Positions 19,001-28,457 are shown, numbered from the stretch's first letter. The stretch: DNA of 33,939 nucleotides from Gomphosphaeria aponina SAG 52.96 = DSM 107014 (GCA_016903655.1 JADQBC010000030.1:1-33939), one strand, 5' to 3'. The notes: a model not told the origin generated them from the sequence alone. Translations and numbers: made by a program.

Positions 19001-21029
19001 CTTCTCTTTCCAGCTTAATTTCCCCTGCTTTTTGGAAACATTCTACCGCCTGACGATAAAAACCCGCCTCTCGATAATACAACCCTCGCTCTCGCCACAT
19101 AGAGGCCGTAGGTTCAATGCGATTATCTCTTACCACATCAGGATGAATTAGACTCACACTTTTTATCAACTCTTTCTGACTCCAAGTTTCCGACAATTCC
19201 CTTTCCCAAATATTCAAAATCCTACGAGCGCGAGTCACCGCTACATACAGTAAATTTAACTCTAACTTCAACTGCGGCTTTTCTTTATCCTTTAAAGCTT
19301 CTGGTTGGGAGAGAGCTTTTTTCCACAAACTTTGACTCTTCCCAAAAAACTCCACCAAAAAAACCGTGTCAAACTCCAATCCTTTAGCTTCCTCAATCGT
19401 AAAAACAAAGCTAGATTTAAACTGTGCTGATAATAATTCTTTATCACTATCCCTTCTCACCAAAATCGCATCTTCTGGGTTCAGACTTTCGAGAGTCTGT
19501 TGAAGTTTTTCTAGGGGTGCTGCAATTAATCTTGCAGCCTCACCATGATTATGATCTGTTTTCTCTACTTCCTCCACAGTTTCTTGCAGCAAGCGAGAGC
19601 GCAGCAACAGCAACTGATTCGCTAATTTTACCAAGCTGCTCACACTACGGAAATTAAAGTAAAGATGTTCTTGTTCTACCTCTTTTTTCGCTTTAAAAAA
19701 TTTACTCTTCAAATCTTCCCAGCGAAACCCACTGGGGCTAATCATTTGATTTAAGTCACCAGCAAAAAATAGCTGTCCCTCATTTGTCACTAATCTTACT
19801 AGCAATTCTAACTGCAATTCGGTTAAATCTTGCACTTCATCACACACCACTAACTGATAGCGTCTTCCTTTCCCCACTTTAACCAGCTTCAGTACCCGTC
19901 GAGCTAAATCTATTTCATCAAACTGCCCTTCTGCTGCTATTTTTTCCTGATACCACTGGGCTATTTTATAGACAATATAACGCTCTTGAGATGGAATTAC
20001 TGAACCCCGTTTTTTTCCCAAACGTTCATATTCTTGCTTGGGTAAAAGACTTGCCTCACTGTCTAATTGTGCACCTTTTATTATACTGCGAATTTCATCC
20101 CATACTAATGCTGCTGGATACTGTTTTCGCTTGGGATGGCGACTGTATAAATCTTGAAATATCTCAAAGTTTACTTCGTTTGTTTCTAGATAACTTTCTT
20201 CTGTTTCTTCCAGAATTTCTCTGGCCAATTCTTTAATTGTTTTAAATTCAAAAATAGATTCTCTGCCACCTATTTTTGTCCCCGCTAATCTTAAAAATTG
20301 TTTTTTTGCTTCTTTTAGGAGAATGGGATTGTAGCACACATAAAGACGCTTACCTGGGGGTAAAATTTCTAAGCTATTCAGTAACCGATACAGTCCCACT
20401 GTTGTTTTCCCTGTCCCTGCACTCCCTGAAAGTAAAAGATTTCCGTACCCAGATGCGAGATTATATTCTTCTGGAGTAAGTTTCAATGGTAAGTCAGCAT
20501 CTTTCTCTATGATTGCTCGCCGCCAATCTTCCTCCGACTCTAGTAATAACCATTGTGTATTTCCTAGTAAACCATCTATAAATTCGTTCGGTATTTCTAA
20601 CTCTTCCGCTTGTGCTGCATCTAGATCAGATTTTCCTTTACCATTGCCTTCCCAGCTAACAATAGCTTCATCATTTTCTTCTAAGTCTAACCATTCTAGA
20701 TTAGAATTTCTCCTTCTTGCCCTTTGGGCTCTACGAGACACATCATCATGATCCAAACAGATATCTTGTACTGCTATATAAACTTGTGGCTTTCCTGTCT
20801 CTGGTTGCCACGAATGCTCATAAGTAAAAATGAGGCGACTTGCTTGAGTAATCCTCGCTTCCCAAATTCTCTTGGCGATTCCCTTGAGTTTCTTTACTCT
20901 CAAACCGCCATCAAACTGTTGTTGCTTTAATTTTTCCAAGCAATTCCCCACTCTTTCTCCCAGTTTACTTTCTGGATTTTGTCTGAGAAAATCAACTACC
21001 TCTGGGTGCAATACAATCTCTATAAACAT
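16020..21029 (-). CDS. RelE-like / UvrD-type helicase / TPR multidomain protein
   Basis: The 1669-aa protein has three parts. Residues 1-100 resemble a RelE/ParE-fold toxin (MFIEIVLHPEVVDFL, LKGIAKRIWEARI, SRLIFTYE, VYIAVQDICLDHDDV). Residues about 180-610 are a superfamily 1 helicase/ATPase: Walker A GSAGTGKTT at 202-210, Walker B VVCDEVQD at 394-401, motif III GDLNQMISP near 424, motif IV FNFRS near 458, motif V EEAKGLEFDTVFLVE near 546, and motif VI YVAVTRARR near 595. After helical repeats (640-815), about 23 TPRs run from residue 842 to the C-terminus, many with AYNNRG. One TPR (near 1125) carries an insertion of about 20 residues. Helicase motifs appear intact. The function is unknown; protein-scaffolded nucleic-acid processing, stress response or defence are inferences. 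No strong Shine-Dalgarno precedes ATG 21029. It is the only gene in its transcription unit. Confidence 0.85.
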   Translation of the reverse strand: MFIEIVLHPEVVDFLRQNPESKLGERVGNCLEKLKQQQFDGGLRVKKLKGIAKRIWEARITQASRLIFTYEHSWQPETGKPQVYIAVQDICLDHDDVSRRAQRARRRNSNLEWLDLEENDEAIVSWEGNGKGKSDLDAAQAEELEIPNEFIDGLLGNTQWLLLESEEDWRRAIIEKDADLPLKLTPEEYNLASGYGNLLLSGSAGTGKTTVGLYRLLNSLEILPPGKRLYVCYNPILLKEAKKQFLRLAGTKIGGRESIFEFKTIKELAREILEETEESYLETNEVNFEIFQDLYSRHPKRKQYPAALVWDEIRSIIKGAQLDSEASLLPKQEYERLGKKRGSVIPSQERYIVYKIAQWYQEKIAAEGQFDEIDLARRVLKLVKVGKGRRYQLVVCDEVQDLTELQLELLVRLVTNEGQLFFAGDLNQMISPSGFRWEDLKSKFFKAKKEVEQEHLYFNFRSVSSLVKLANQLLLLRSRLLQETVEEVEKTDHNHGEAARLIAAPLEKLQQTLESLNPEDAILVRRDSDKELLSAQFKSSFVFTIEEAKGLEFDTVFLVEFFGKSQSLWKKALSQPEALKDKEKPQLKLELNLLYVAVTRARRILNIWERELSETWSQKELIKSVSLIHPDVVRDNRIEPTASMWRERGLYYREAGFYRQAVECFQKAGEIKLEREVETTVLLQQRKYEQAAEVLVLLEKWEAAAQWFERVQKLEKAAECWGKAGNLEKQRLLTIYVLEKANQWEAAALEWEALGKVEDARRCWLQSDNEQKKGSIKAVELEAQQQWLEAARQYELALMQEKANICWAKYHLKTGLAKINRQELESASLAFTKAIGCDPQCPEAYNYRGGVWLQLRRYEQSMDDLNMAINLKNDYTEAYNNRGKLWFALREYEKAVSDFTQGILGDENTAELYHNRGTAWLNLKNYFQAEADLNRALLLEPNYLDAYYSRGCLELNRHRYEAAIEDYSKVISLNRNHVEVYQRRGMAQVCLGNSKKAIEDFNQAIKLNPRLPDVFNNRGAEYLKLNNISQAIEDFSTALKLNPNLAEAYNNRGNVRLNLRENEAAMADLNRAIELKNDYPEAYNNRGNVWLNLRNYEQAIQDFTSAIRWNPDYAEAYNNRAMAQIHRLAKRERMIEDVDGVVHFQENLNIEQAIEDLNTAIRINPNYALAYNNRGNVFLNSKQYEAAIANFKEAIRIKPQYVEAYNNLGNASLNLKKYEEAREYFAEAMKLNPKYAEACNNFGLAYLRDGKNQESEEKFTAAIELVPHFAEAYNNRGISYLRRGKLAEAKEDFTKALEIKPHYAQAYTNRGLARCNSHEYEGAIEDFTRGIELNSNLAPMAYNKRGLCRWRLGDYEGAIEDSTKAIELNSQDAEAYNNRGISYLNLEKITDAIEDFNAAIAINSRFAMAYNNRGFARSHLQEFYEAIEDFTEAICLHPQYAVAYHNRGLARSHLRDYAGALENYTVAIRLCADYADAYYNRGLSYFHLERDQKAIEDFTQAIKLNPSCANVYYNQRGLALLRLKKETEAIEDFSAAIRLNSNDAIAYNNRGFARLQLKDYSGAREDLNEAIGINSDYAIAYNNRGLTNFYLGDYAAAIKDYNRALELVPNYAQVYKNLGNVLSKLGEEQKALELLHKSASLFRESGNFRAEKEVQQLIKTIQNQISDSY

Positions 21030-21564
21030 ATTTTCTTTACACAGGCAGCATTAGACTAAACCTTAGTTCTTATATTTTCTATTCTATCATATTTTTTAAC
21101 CGATGAGAAGCCCAATTTTTTTTATGGTGCTTAATTTTACATTATGCTCAAGTTGTTTAATAATATTTATGTGGACATATATTATTCTCCCTCAGATCCC
21201 CATCAAACCTCACCTTTTTTTGTTTGTGCCCAATTGGTATTTTGTAACTAATTATTAACATTTCATTGGTCTAAGCTCATTGGTCTAAGCTCATTTGTCT
21301 TAATTTTATTATCTCAAACATATACAAAAGGACAAAGGACTATACTCAGTCAGGTTTAAAATTGAGCTTTTATATTAAGTTCGATTAATTAGAAAAAAGT
21401 AAGCCAAAAGTTGAACGTAAGTGAAACCCAACATTTACCTGATTCTAGCTGGGTTTCATTTACAGTAAATATAAACTACAAGCTACAACCTTCATGTCTA
21501 TTTCCCAAAACACATCAAGGGAAACATGAGTGCGAAACTCTCCCTACTCCCCCCTCCCTACTCT
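21030..21564. other. intergenic region upstream of the TPR-helicase gene
   Basis: I see no gene. It contains a 14-bp tandem repeat (CATTGGTCTAAGCT twice, then a partial third) near 21264-21305. It also has a 9-bp inverted repeat, TGAAACCCA (21422-21430) and TGGGTTTCA (21450-21458), that could end the - strand transcript of add. The TPR-helicase promoter should lie near 21030-21200, but I cannot point to convincing boxes. Confidence 0.4.
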
Positions 21565-21674
21565 GGCGTTGCTGAATTGAGTTATGAATTATATTATTAC
21601 AAAAACTACTAACCCAACTAAAACCCTCTCCCCACTCCCTACTTTAAGATTTCATGCTTCAATGCAGCAACGCC
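21565..21674. mobile_element. MITE-like element, family GGCGTTGC, copy 2
   Basis: This 110-bp element has left end GGCGTTGCTGAATTGA and right end GCAGCAACGCC. Read inward from the right end it gives GGCGTTGCTGCATTGA, a 16-bp inverted repeat with one mismatch. The interior shares ATTACAAAAACTACTAACCC and ACCCTCTCC with the copy at 28355. It ends 7 bp from the stop codon of the adenosine deaminase gene. No exact target duplication remains. Confidence 0.85.
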
Positions 21675-21681
21675 CAATCTC

Positions 21682-22719
21682 TTAACCTCTGTGCACCGCT
21701 GGGGATTCATCTTGGAGTAACCCAGTGAGGAGGGAAATGGGAGGATGACCATAGGGCCAGGCGAAAGCATGACGGAAGGCAGCATTAGTACAAGCTTGGA
21801 GCTGATTAAAATCGATTACATCTTGAGTGAGCAGATTTTCGTATTCAAAAGGCAGACGGACATTATGTAACCCTGCATTATCGGTACAGATGGCAATATC
21901 TACTCCTGCTTCAAAGCAACGGTCAAAAACTACTTTCAATTGCTGTAAATTCTCTAGAGTCCCAGTTTTTAGGTAAGTTGTGGGACAAATTTCTAGACAT
22001 TGGTTGAGCGAGGCTACCTCTTTTAATAATGCTGGATACCTTAAGGGAATTTGAATGCCATGACCGATCCGCATTAAATAGGGCAGAAGCTGGGGATAAC
22101 AACCATCTGTGGTTTCGTAAAGATGACCTGTGGTTTTTACTCCGAGCGATCGCCCATATTTGTACAAGCTAATAAATTCTTCCATGCGCTCTCCATAGAT
22201 TTTATCTCCTCCTGCTACGTCTATTGCACATACATAATCTGAGGCGCAAGCAGCTAAGTCAACAATGGCTTTATTCACTTCATAAGGTAGCCGTGAGTGC
22301 ATACAGAGGATTTGGCTGGTAATAATAGGATACTCTTTTACCTGGGAAGCTTTCCCCACAATCTCTACAATTAATGCCATCTGTTCTATTCTTTCAGTTT
22401 GACTTAACTCCGAGGAAGTTCGTAAATAAGGAGTGTAGCGCAGTTCTAAATAAGCCAAATTTTCAAATATGTAAGCTCCACGAATTAAACGATATATAAA
22501 ATAAGGCAAAGTTTGTGCAGTTTGAACACTTTCTACCAGAGTATGCAATTCTAAATACTCATCAAGGGTTGAACGCTCGCGGGTATAAAAGGTTTCAAAC
22601 TCTGGATAATCAGGAAAGCGCTCTCTGAGTTGGGGATGATGGCGTTGGAAATAGCGCCAGAGAACCCGCGGCACCACAGAACCGCCCAGATGACGGTGTA
22701 GATCTGCATATAAAGCCAT
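21682..22719 (-). CDS. Adenosine deaminase family protein
   Basis: This 345-aa amidohydrolase has the N-terminal metal motif LHRHLGGS (His8, His10), TTGHLYETTDG corresponding to the HAGE region of adenosine deaminase, IGHGIQIPL (metal-ligand histidine region), and ICTDNAGLHN in place of the usual TDDP. These changes mark a divergent member that may act on adenosine, adenine or a related purine. The start is secure: AAGGAGGT (reverse complement of 22724-22731) lies 4 nt before the ATG. It is divergent from purA, with an 83-nt promoter region shared between them. Confidence 0.8.
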   Translation of the reverse strand: MALYADLHRHLGGSVVPRVLWRYFQRHHPQLRERFPDYPEFETFYTRERSTLDEYLELHTLVESVQTAQTLPYFIYRLIRGAYIFENLAYLELRYTPYLRTSSELSQTERIEQMALIVEIVGKASQVKEYPIITSQILCMHSRLPYEVNKAIVDLAACASDYVCAIDVAGGDKIYGERMEEFISLYKYGRSLGVKTTGHLYETTDGCYPQLLPYLMRIGHGIQIPLRYPALLKEVASLNQCLEICPTTYLKTGTLENLQQLKVVFDRCFEAGVDIAICTDNAGLHNVRLPFEYENLLTQDVIDFNQLQACTNAAFRHAFAWPYGHPPISLLTGLLQDESPAVHRG

Positions 22720-22738
22720 AAAAACCTCCTTTAATTAG

Positions 22739-22767
22739 TTGACATTTTTTGCCCCATCTGAGATAAT
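22739..22767 (+). promoter_or_regulatory. predicted sigma-70 promoter of purA
   Basis: TTGACA (22739-22744) and GATAAT (22762-22767) are separated by exactly 17 nt. Transcription would start near 22774, almost on the GTG at 22776. This favours the downstream TTG at 22803 as the purA start. Confidence 0.65.
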
Positions 22768-22769
22768 AG

Positions 22770-24140
<1,371 letters not shown>

Positions 24141-24211
24141 ATCCTCTCTGAAAAAATAACCTCATGTGAATTTTCACTCAAAATTACTAGAAAAATAGGA
24201 ATAAAAAAATA

Positions 24212-24793
24212 ATGGAAATTACAGTAGAATGTCAAACAAGAGCGGCAGGAAGTAACCCAAGAGCGCTACGTCGTGAGGGTTTAATCCCTGCTGCTTTATA
24301 TGGACACCAAGGGACTGAATCTATTTCTTTAACTTTAAAGGAAAAAGAAGCTCAAAATTTACTAAAAAAAGCTTCTGTTAATAACACGCTCATCGATTTG
24401 AAAATTCCTGAGCTATCTTGGAATGGGAAAGCTCTGATTAGAGAGGTACAAAGTCATCCTTGGAAAAGAACACTTTACCATTTGAGCTTTTTTGCTACTA
24501 AGGGTCATGGTCCAGTTGAAGTAGTAGTGCAAATAAATGTAGTAGGCAATGCGGTAGGGGTGAAAAACGGTGGCATTGTTGATCAAATGCTTTCTGAATT
24601 GGCAATTCAATGTGACCCAAGTAACATACCAGAATTTATCGAAATTAATGTTTCTGACATGGATATAGGAACAACTTTGCGGGTGAATGAGTTAGTTTTG
24701 CCAGCAGGTGTCACCGCAATGGATGATCCTGACAGAAATGTTGTATCAATTGTAGTTTCAGGAAAAATGGATTCAGTAACTACAGAAGTGTAG
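24212..24793 (+). CDS. rplY: 50S ribosomal protein L25 / general stress protein Ctc
   Basis: The 193-aa long form binds 5S rRNA through its N-terminal domain (RALRREGLIPAALYGHQGTE at about residues 17-36). A C-terminal beta domain (GIVDQMLSELAIQCDPSNIP, then INVSDMDIGTTLRVNELVLP) follows, as in TL5/Ctc proteins. E. coli L25 lacks the second domain. It starts at ATG 24212, with AGGA a few bases upstream. It lies 71 nt after purA and may be read with it. A repeat block starts 12 nt after the stop. Confidence 0.94.
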   Translation: MEITVECQTRAAGSNPRALRREGLIPAALYGHQGTESISLTLKEKEAQNLLKKASVNNTLIDLKIPELSWNGKALIREVQSHPWKRTLYHLSFFATKGHGPVEVVVQINVVGNAVGVKNGGIVDQMLSELAIQCDPSNIPEFIEINVSDMDIGTTLRVNELVLPAGVTAMDDPDRNVVSIVVSGKMDSVTTEV

Positions 24794-24805
24794 CTAATAA
24801 GTTTC

Positions 24806-24917
24806 ATGGTTGATGGTTGATGGTTGATGGTTGATGGTTGATGGTTGATGGTTGATGGTTGATGGTTGATGGTTGATGGTTGATGGTTGATGGTTGATGG
24901 TTGATGGTTGATGGTTG
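24806..24917. repeat. heptanucleotide tandem array (ATGGTTG), 16 perfect units
   Basis: Sixteen uninterrupted copies of ATGGTTG fill 24806-24917. It is the longest and cleanest such array in the window and starts 12 nt after the rplY stop. Perfect identity implies recent expansion or ongoing slippage. Confidence 0.97.
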
Positions 24918-25068
24918 TATAAAAGCCTTCTGCCTTCTGCCTTCTGCCTTCTACTGATGGTTGTATAAAAGCCTTCTGCTTCTGCCTTCTGCTTCTGCCT
25001 TCTACTGATGGTTGTATAAAAGCCTTCTGCCTTCTGCCTTCTGCCTTCTGCCTTCTACTGATGGTTGA
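24918..25068. repeat. higher-order compound repeat, 3 units
   Basis: Three units each read TATAAAAGCC, a variable run of TTCTGCC heptamers, then TTCTACTG and one ATGGTTG. The inner TTCTGCC-type count differs between units, and the middle one alternates TTCTGC and TTCTGCC. The block continues the preceding ATGGTTG array and reaches about 70 nt upstream of the PfkB gene. The whole interval 24794-25141 holds no gene. Confidence 0.93.
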
Positions 25069-25141
25069 TAATGAAGGATTAACGATTAACAATTAACCAT
25101 GAAAAATTAACGATAAAAAAAGCCCAAAATAGGAAAAAGTA

Positions 25142-26125
25142 ATGAAGAAATATAACGTATATGGCGTGGGAAATGCGTTAGTGGATATGGAATTTGCGGT
25201 GTCCATTGAGTTGCTCCAAGAGCTAAAAATTGATAAAGGGGTAATGACTTTAATGGATGAAAATCAGCAACAAGCAATTATGACGCAGTTGCAGGATATC
25301 CCTTGTAAAAAAAGTTGTGGTGGGTCAGCAGCTAATACAATGGTGGCACTAAGTCAGTTGGGAGGAAAAGGTTTTTATTCCTGTAAAGTGGCTAATGATG
25401 ACATCGGTTCTTTCTATTTAGAAGACTTAATAAATTGTGGGGTGGATACAAATATCAATAGTGAAGAGAGGGAAGCAGGAATTACTGGTAAATGTCTGGT
25501 GATGGTAACCCCTGATGCTGATCGCACGATGAACACTTTTTTGGGAATTTCAAGTGGTTTATCAGAGGGGGAAATTGTACCAGATGCTCTAGTAAATTCT
25601 GACTATCTTTATCTGGAAGGTTATTTAGTTACATCACCTACGGCAAAAGCAGCAGCAATAAAAGCGTGTGAAATTGCTAAAAATGCAGGAGTTAAAATAG
25701 CTTTTTCTCTGTCAGATGCGAATATGGTAGAGTTTTTTAAAGAAGGGTTGTTAGCAATAATTGGAGGGGGTTTAGATTTTATTTTTTCTAATGAAGTTGA
25801 AGCTTTGAAAATGGCAGGGACAGATGATATTTCAGTGGCGATCGAACATTTAAAAACATTGGCGCAAGGTTTTGCTATTACTCGTGGGGCTAAGGGTTCT
25901 TTGATTTTTGATGGTGAGCACAATATTGAAATTGCTCCTGTGAAAGTTAAAGCAATTGATACTGTAGGGGCAGGAGATATGTACGCTGGAGCTTTTCTTT
26001 ATGGAATTACTCATGGGATGAGTTTTGCTGATGCGGGTTCTTTAGCTTCAAAAGCAGCAGCTAAATTGGTAACCAATTATGGCCCAAGATTAGCAACAGA
26101 AGAACTTAAATCTTTGTTAAATTAG
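25142..26125 (+). CDS. PfkB family carbohydrate kinase, adenosine-kinase-like
   Basis: This 327-aa ribokinase-fold protein has the N-terminal [16 protein letters not shown] substrate motif and the C-terminal [16 protein letters not shown] signature, whose Asp279 is the expected catalytic base. The opening [15 protein letters not shown] is shared with adenosine kinase-like members, so phosphorylation of adenosine to AMP is the best guess; other sugars cannot be excluded. The nearby adenosine deaminase and purA genes support a purine role. It starts at ATG 25142, with AGGA 8 nt before it. The stop codon lies inside the 8-bp target duplication of a MITE. Confidence 0.85.
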   Translation: MKKYNVYGVGNALVDMEFAVSIELLQELKIDKGVMTLMDENQQQAIMTQLQDIPCKKSCGGSAANTMVALSQLGGKGFYSCKVANDDIGSFYLEDLINCGVDTNINSEEREAGITGKCLVMVTPDADRTMNTFLGISSGLSEGEIVPDALVNSDYLYLEGYLVTSPTAKAAAIKACEIAKNAGVKIAFSLSDANMVEFFKEGLLAIIGGGLDFIFSNEVEALKMAGTDDISVAIEHLKTLAQGFAITRGAKGSLIFDGEHNIEIAPVKVKAIDTVGAGDMYAGAFLYGITHGMSFADAGSLASKAAAKLVTNYGPRLATEELKSLLN

Positions 26126-26127
26126 TT

Positions 26128-26244
26128 GGCGTTGCGTTTTTCTAGTAGTTTTTTTTGTATAAAAAATACTAAACAGTTTAACCAATCCAAAACCCTCTCC
26201 CTTCTCCCTACGAAGATGTGTCATTGAAAAAAAAACGCAACGCC
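26128..26244. mobile_element. MITE-like element, GGCGTTGC family variant, copy 3, with 8-bp target duplication
   Basis: This 117-bp element is flanked by AATTAGTT on both sides (26120-26127 and 26245-26252), a perfect 8-bp target duplication. Its ends are GGCGTTGCGTTTTT and AAAAACGCAACGCC (14-bp inverted repeat). They differ from copies 1, 2 and 4 after GGCGTTGC, while the interior keeps CCAAAACCCTCTCCC. It forms a divergent subfamily. Confidence 0.88.
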
Positions 26245-26252
26245 AATTAGTT

Positions 26253-26488
26253 AATTTGTTCATTGTTCATTGTTGATGGTTAATTGTTAATTGTTCATTG
26301 TTCATTGTTAACCATCAACCATCAACCATCAACTATCAACCATCAACTATCTTGTGCTGCCTGGGTCTATTATCAAAAAGCAGGGGAGAATTAGCTCAAG
26401 GGTAAATTAAGAAGATTTTAGGTAAATAATAATTAAAATAAAACTCCAACGGTAATTAGGTTTTGTCAAAATAGTTAGAGGTATCACC
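26253..26488. repeat. heptamer repeats and inverted repeat before the DUF2281 gene
   Basis: GTTGATGGTTAA (26272-26283) and TTAACCATCAAC (26308-26319) form a perfect 12-bp inverted repeat with a 24-nt loop of TTAATTG/TTCATTG units. About six CAACCAT/CAACTAT heptamers run to 26351. The remaining 26352-26488 is AT-rich and should hold the promoter of the antitoxin gene. No gene is seen. Confidence 0.8.
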
Positions 26489-26704
26489 ATGAATTTAGAA
26501 CAATCTTTACTGGAAAAAGTTGGGCAATTACCTGTTGATAAAAAACTAGAATTGTTAGATTTTGCTGAATTTTTATATCAAAAGTCTATCCCTCAGCGTC
26601 CTTCAAAAAGCATCAAGGGATTGTGCGCTGATTTAAAAGTAGATATTACTGAGGAAGATATTAAAGAGTTGCGTAAAGAAATGTGGGGGAGTTTTACTGA
26701 ATAG
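26489..26704 (+). CDS. DUF2281 antitoxin-like protein
   Basis: The 71-aa protein reads MNLEQSLLEKVGQLPVDKKL, then LLDFAEFLYQKS and a C-terminal ITEEDIKELRKEMWGSF. This is the DUF2281 pattern common in cyanobacteria, usually the first gene of a pair with a PIN-domain (VapC) toxin, where it would act as antitoxin and autorepressor. AGAGG lies 9 nt before the ATG. Here the expected vapC is reduced to a fragment (26716-26825), so this is an orphan antitoxin unless it acts on another toxin. Confidence 0.8.
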   Translation: MNLEQSLLEKVGQLPVDKKLELLDFAEFLYQKSIPQRPSKSIKGLCADLKVDITEEDIKELRKEMWGSFTE

Positions 26705-26715
26705 AATGTATTAAA

Positions 26716-26825
26716 ATGACATTATTGATACTTAATAAATAATGCAGCAAATTGATAGGCAAATTGTTCCTGAAATGCCTGATAGAATTATTGCTGCAAC
26801 TGCCTTATCTGGAGCAATAAATATT
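26716..26825 (+). pseudogene. internally deleted vapC (PIN-domain toxin) remnant
   Basis: ATG 26716, 11 nt after the antitoxin stop, opens MTLLIL and then stops at 26740-26742. From 26742 the sequence reads IDRQIVPEMPDRIIAATAL, matching the C-terminal PIN motif (E-x-x-DRIIAATAL) of cyanobacterial VapC proteins. The roughly 100 codons normally between these parts are absent. The catalytic first aspartates are lost, so no toxin can be made. The fragment is in frame with the following kinase gene. The VapC assignment rests on recognising the motif and on the gene order. Confidence 0.6.
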
Positions 26826-26831
26826 ATGAAT

Positions 26832-28370
26832 ATGCAGCAAAAAAAATTAATTGAACAAATGCAGCAAGCGCACTTTTATCCCCATTCTGTGCAAAATTCA
26901 ATTAAGGGGATTCAAACCCATATTTCTTATGTGCTGTTAACTGGTAATTATGCTTACAAAATTAAGAAAGCCGTAAATTTTGGCTTTTTAGACTTCTCAA
27001 CTTTAGCCAAGAGAAAATTTTTTTTAGAGGAAGAGTTACGCTTAAATAAGCAAAACGCTCCAGAAATTTATTTAGAGGTTTTACCCATAACTAAAATTGG
27101 GGAAATTTATCGTTTAAATGGTAGGGGAGAAACTCAAGAATATGTGCTAAAAATGCGTCAATTTTCCCAGGATGATTTGTTGAGCAGGATGTTGGAGCAA
27201 GGAAAATTAACAACAAAACATCTGGAAGACTTGGGGAAAATGGTGGCTCTTTTTCACGAGAAAAGTCAAACTAATGATGAGATTAAAAGTTTTGGGACTG
27301 GAGAGAAAATTAAAGCATCAATTGATGATAATTATGGGCATACTGCTAAATATATTGGGATAACTCAAAGTCAACAGCAGTATGAGGAAACTAAGCGGTT
27401 TACTGATAATTTTTTGTCGGAGAAAAAGGAAATATTCTCTAGTCGCAGGGAAAATAATAAAATTAAAGAGTGTCATGGGGACTTACATCTAAAAAATATT
27501 TGTTGGTGGCAAAATAAAATTCAATTATTTGACAGGATAGAATTTAATGAGGAGTTTCGGTTTATTGATGTTATTGCTGATGTAGCTTTTACGGTGATGG
27601 ATTTGGAAGCGAGAGGTTTTCAAGAGTTAGGTAATGTTTTCTTAAATACTTATTTAGAAAATACGGGCGACTGGGAAGGGGTGCAAGTTTTACCATTATA
27701 TTTGTGTCGTCAAGCTTATGTCAGAGCGAAGGTATTTTCTCTGATGTTAGATGAGGGAGCATTGTCTGAACAAGAAAAGGAAAAAGTGACGAAAACGGCA
27801 GTAAATTATTATCAATTAGCCTGGAAATATACCCTACCTAAACAGGGAAAACTGATTTTAATGTCTGGGTTGTCAGGTGCGGGGAAAAGTACTGTAGCTG
27901 AAGAAATTGCAAAAAAAAGTAACGGGATTAAAATTCGCTCTGATGCTGTGCGGAAACATTTGGGGGGTATGGCTTTAGAGGAGCACGGGGGAAATGAGTT
28001 ATATACACCAGCAATGAGTGAGAAGACTTATAACCGTTTGTTAGCCTTGGGGATAATTTTAGCCAGTCAAGGGTGGGTGGTGATTTTGGATGGGAAATAT
28101 GATCGTCAAATATGGCGGGAAAGAGCTTATGTGGCGGCAGAAGTGGCAAAATTAAGCTTAGAGATTATCCACTGTACAGCTCCAATGGGAGTATTACGCG
28201 ATCGCCTTGCCCAACGGACTGGAGATATTTCCGATGCAACGGTAAACCTGCTCACAGAGCAGCAAACCGCCGCAGAGCCTTTTACCGAGGCAGAGAGAAA
28301 ATATGTTACTACAATTGATACCACCCAAGATTGGTCAACACAGTTAAATTTTGGGGCGTTGCTGAATTGA
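26832..28370 (+). CDS. Two-domain protein: aminoglycoside-phosphotransferase-like plus AAA/P-loop kinase
   Basis: The 512-aa protein has an APH/choline-kinase-like N-terminal half, with Brenner-type HGDLH at 215-219 followed by LKN, then LFDRIEFNEEFRFIDV as the metal-binding DxD-like region. A C-terminal P-loop kinase has GLSGAGKST (Lys352). This pairing is common in cyanobacteria and proteobacteria, but the substrate is unknown. I start at ATG 26832 (MQQKKLIEQM); 26826 is possible. The frame runs on upstream to 26742, but those residues are a vapC remnant. The last residues (ALLN and the stop) are encoded by a MITE inserted at 28355. Confidence 0.8.
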   Translation: MQQKKLIEQMQQAHFYPHSVQNSIKGIQTHISYVLLTGNYAYKIKKAVNFGFLDFSTLAKRKFFLEEELRLNKQNAPEIYLEVLPITKIGEIYRLNGRGETQEYVLKMRQFSQDDLLSRMLEQGKLTTKHLEDLGKMVALFHEKSQTNDEIKSFGTGEKIKASIDDNYGHTAKYIGITQSQQQYEETKRFTDNFLSEKKEIFSSRRENNKIKECHGDLHLKNICWWQNKIQLFDRIEFNEEFRFIDVIADVAFTVMDLEARGFQELGNVFLNTYLENTGDWEGVQVLPLYLCRQAYVRAKVFSLMLDEGALSEQEKEKVTKTAVNYYQLAWKYTLPKQGKLILMSGLSGAGKSTVAEEIAKKSNGIKIRSDAVRKHLGGMALEEHGGNELYTPAMSEKTYNRLLALGIILASQGWVVILDGKYDRQIWRERAYVAAEVAKLSLEIIHCTAPMGVLRDRLAQRTGDISDATVNLLTEQQTAAEPFTEAERKYVTTIDTTQDWSTQLNFGALLN

Positions 28371-28457
28371 GTTATGAATTATATTTTTACAAAAACTACT
28401 AACCCAACTAAAACCCTCTCCCTACTTTAAGGTTTCATGCTTCAATTCAGCAACGCC
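28355..28457. mobile_element. MITE-like element, family GGCGTTGC, copy 4, with 8-bp target duplication
   Basis: This 103-bp element lies between direct repeats AATTTTGG (28347-28354 and 28458-28465). Its ends are GGCGTTGCTGAATTGA and the exact complement TCAATTCAGCAACGCC (16-bp perfect inverted repeat). The interior resembles copy 2. It inserted into the last codons of the kinase gene and supplies a new in-frame stop. Confidence 0.92.

Noticed and set aside
24806-25068. Possible CRISPR array
   Set aside because: Units are 7 bp and contiguous with no unique spacers; this is a tandem repeat, and no cas genes are present.
24607-25092. Minus-strand frame of 161 codons with RRQKAEG and STINHQP repeats
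   Set aside because: A translation of the tandem repeats after rplY plus the antisense of rplY; frames like this are spurious annotations in repeat-rich cyanobacteria.
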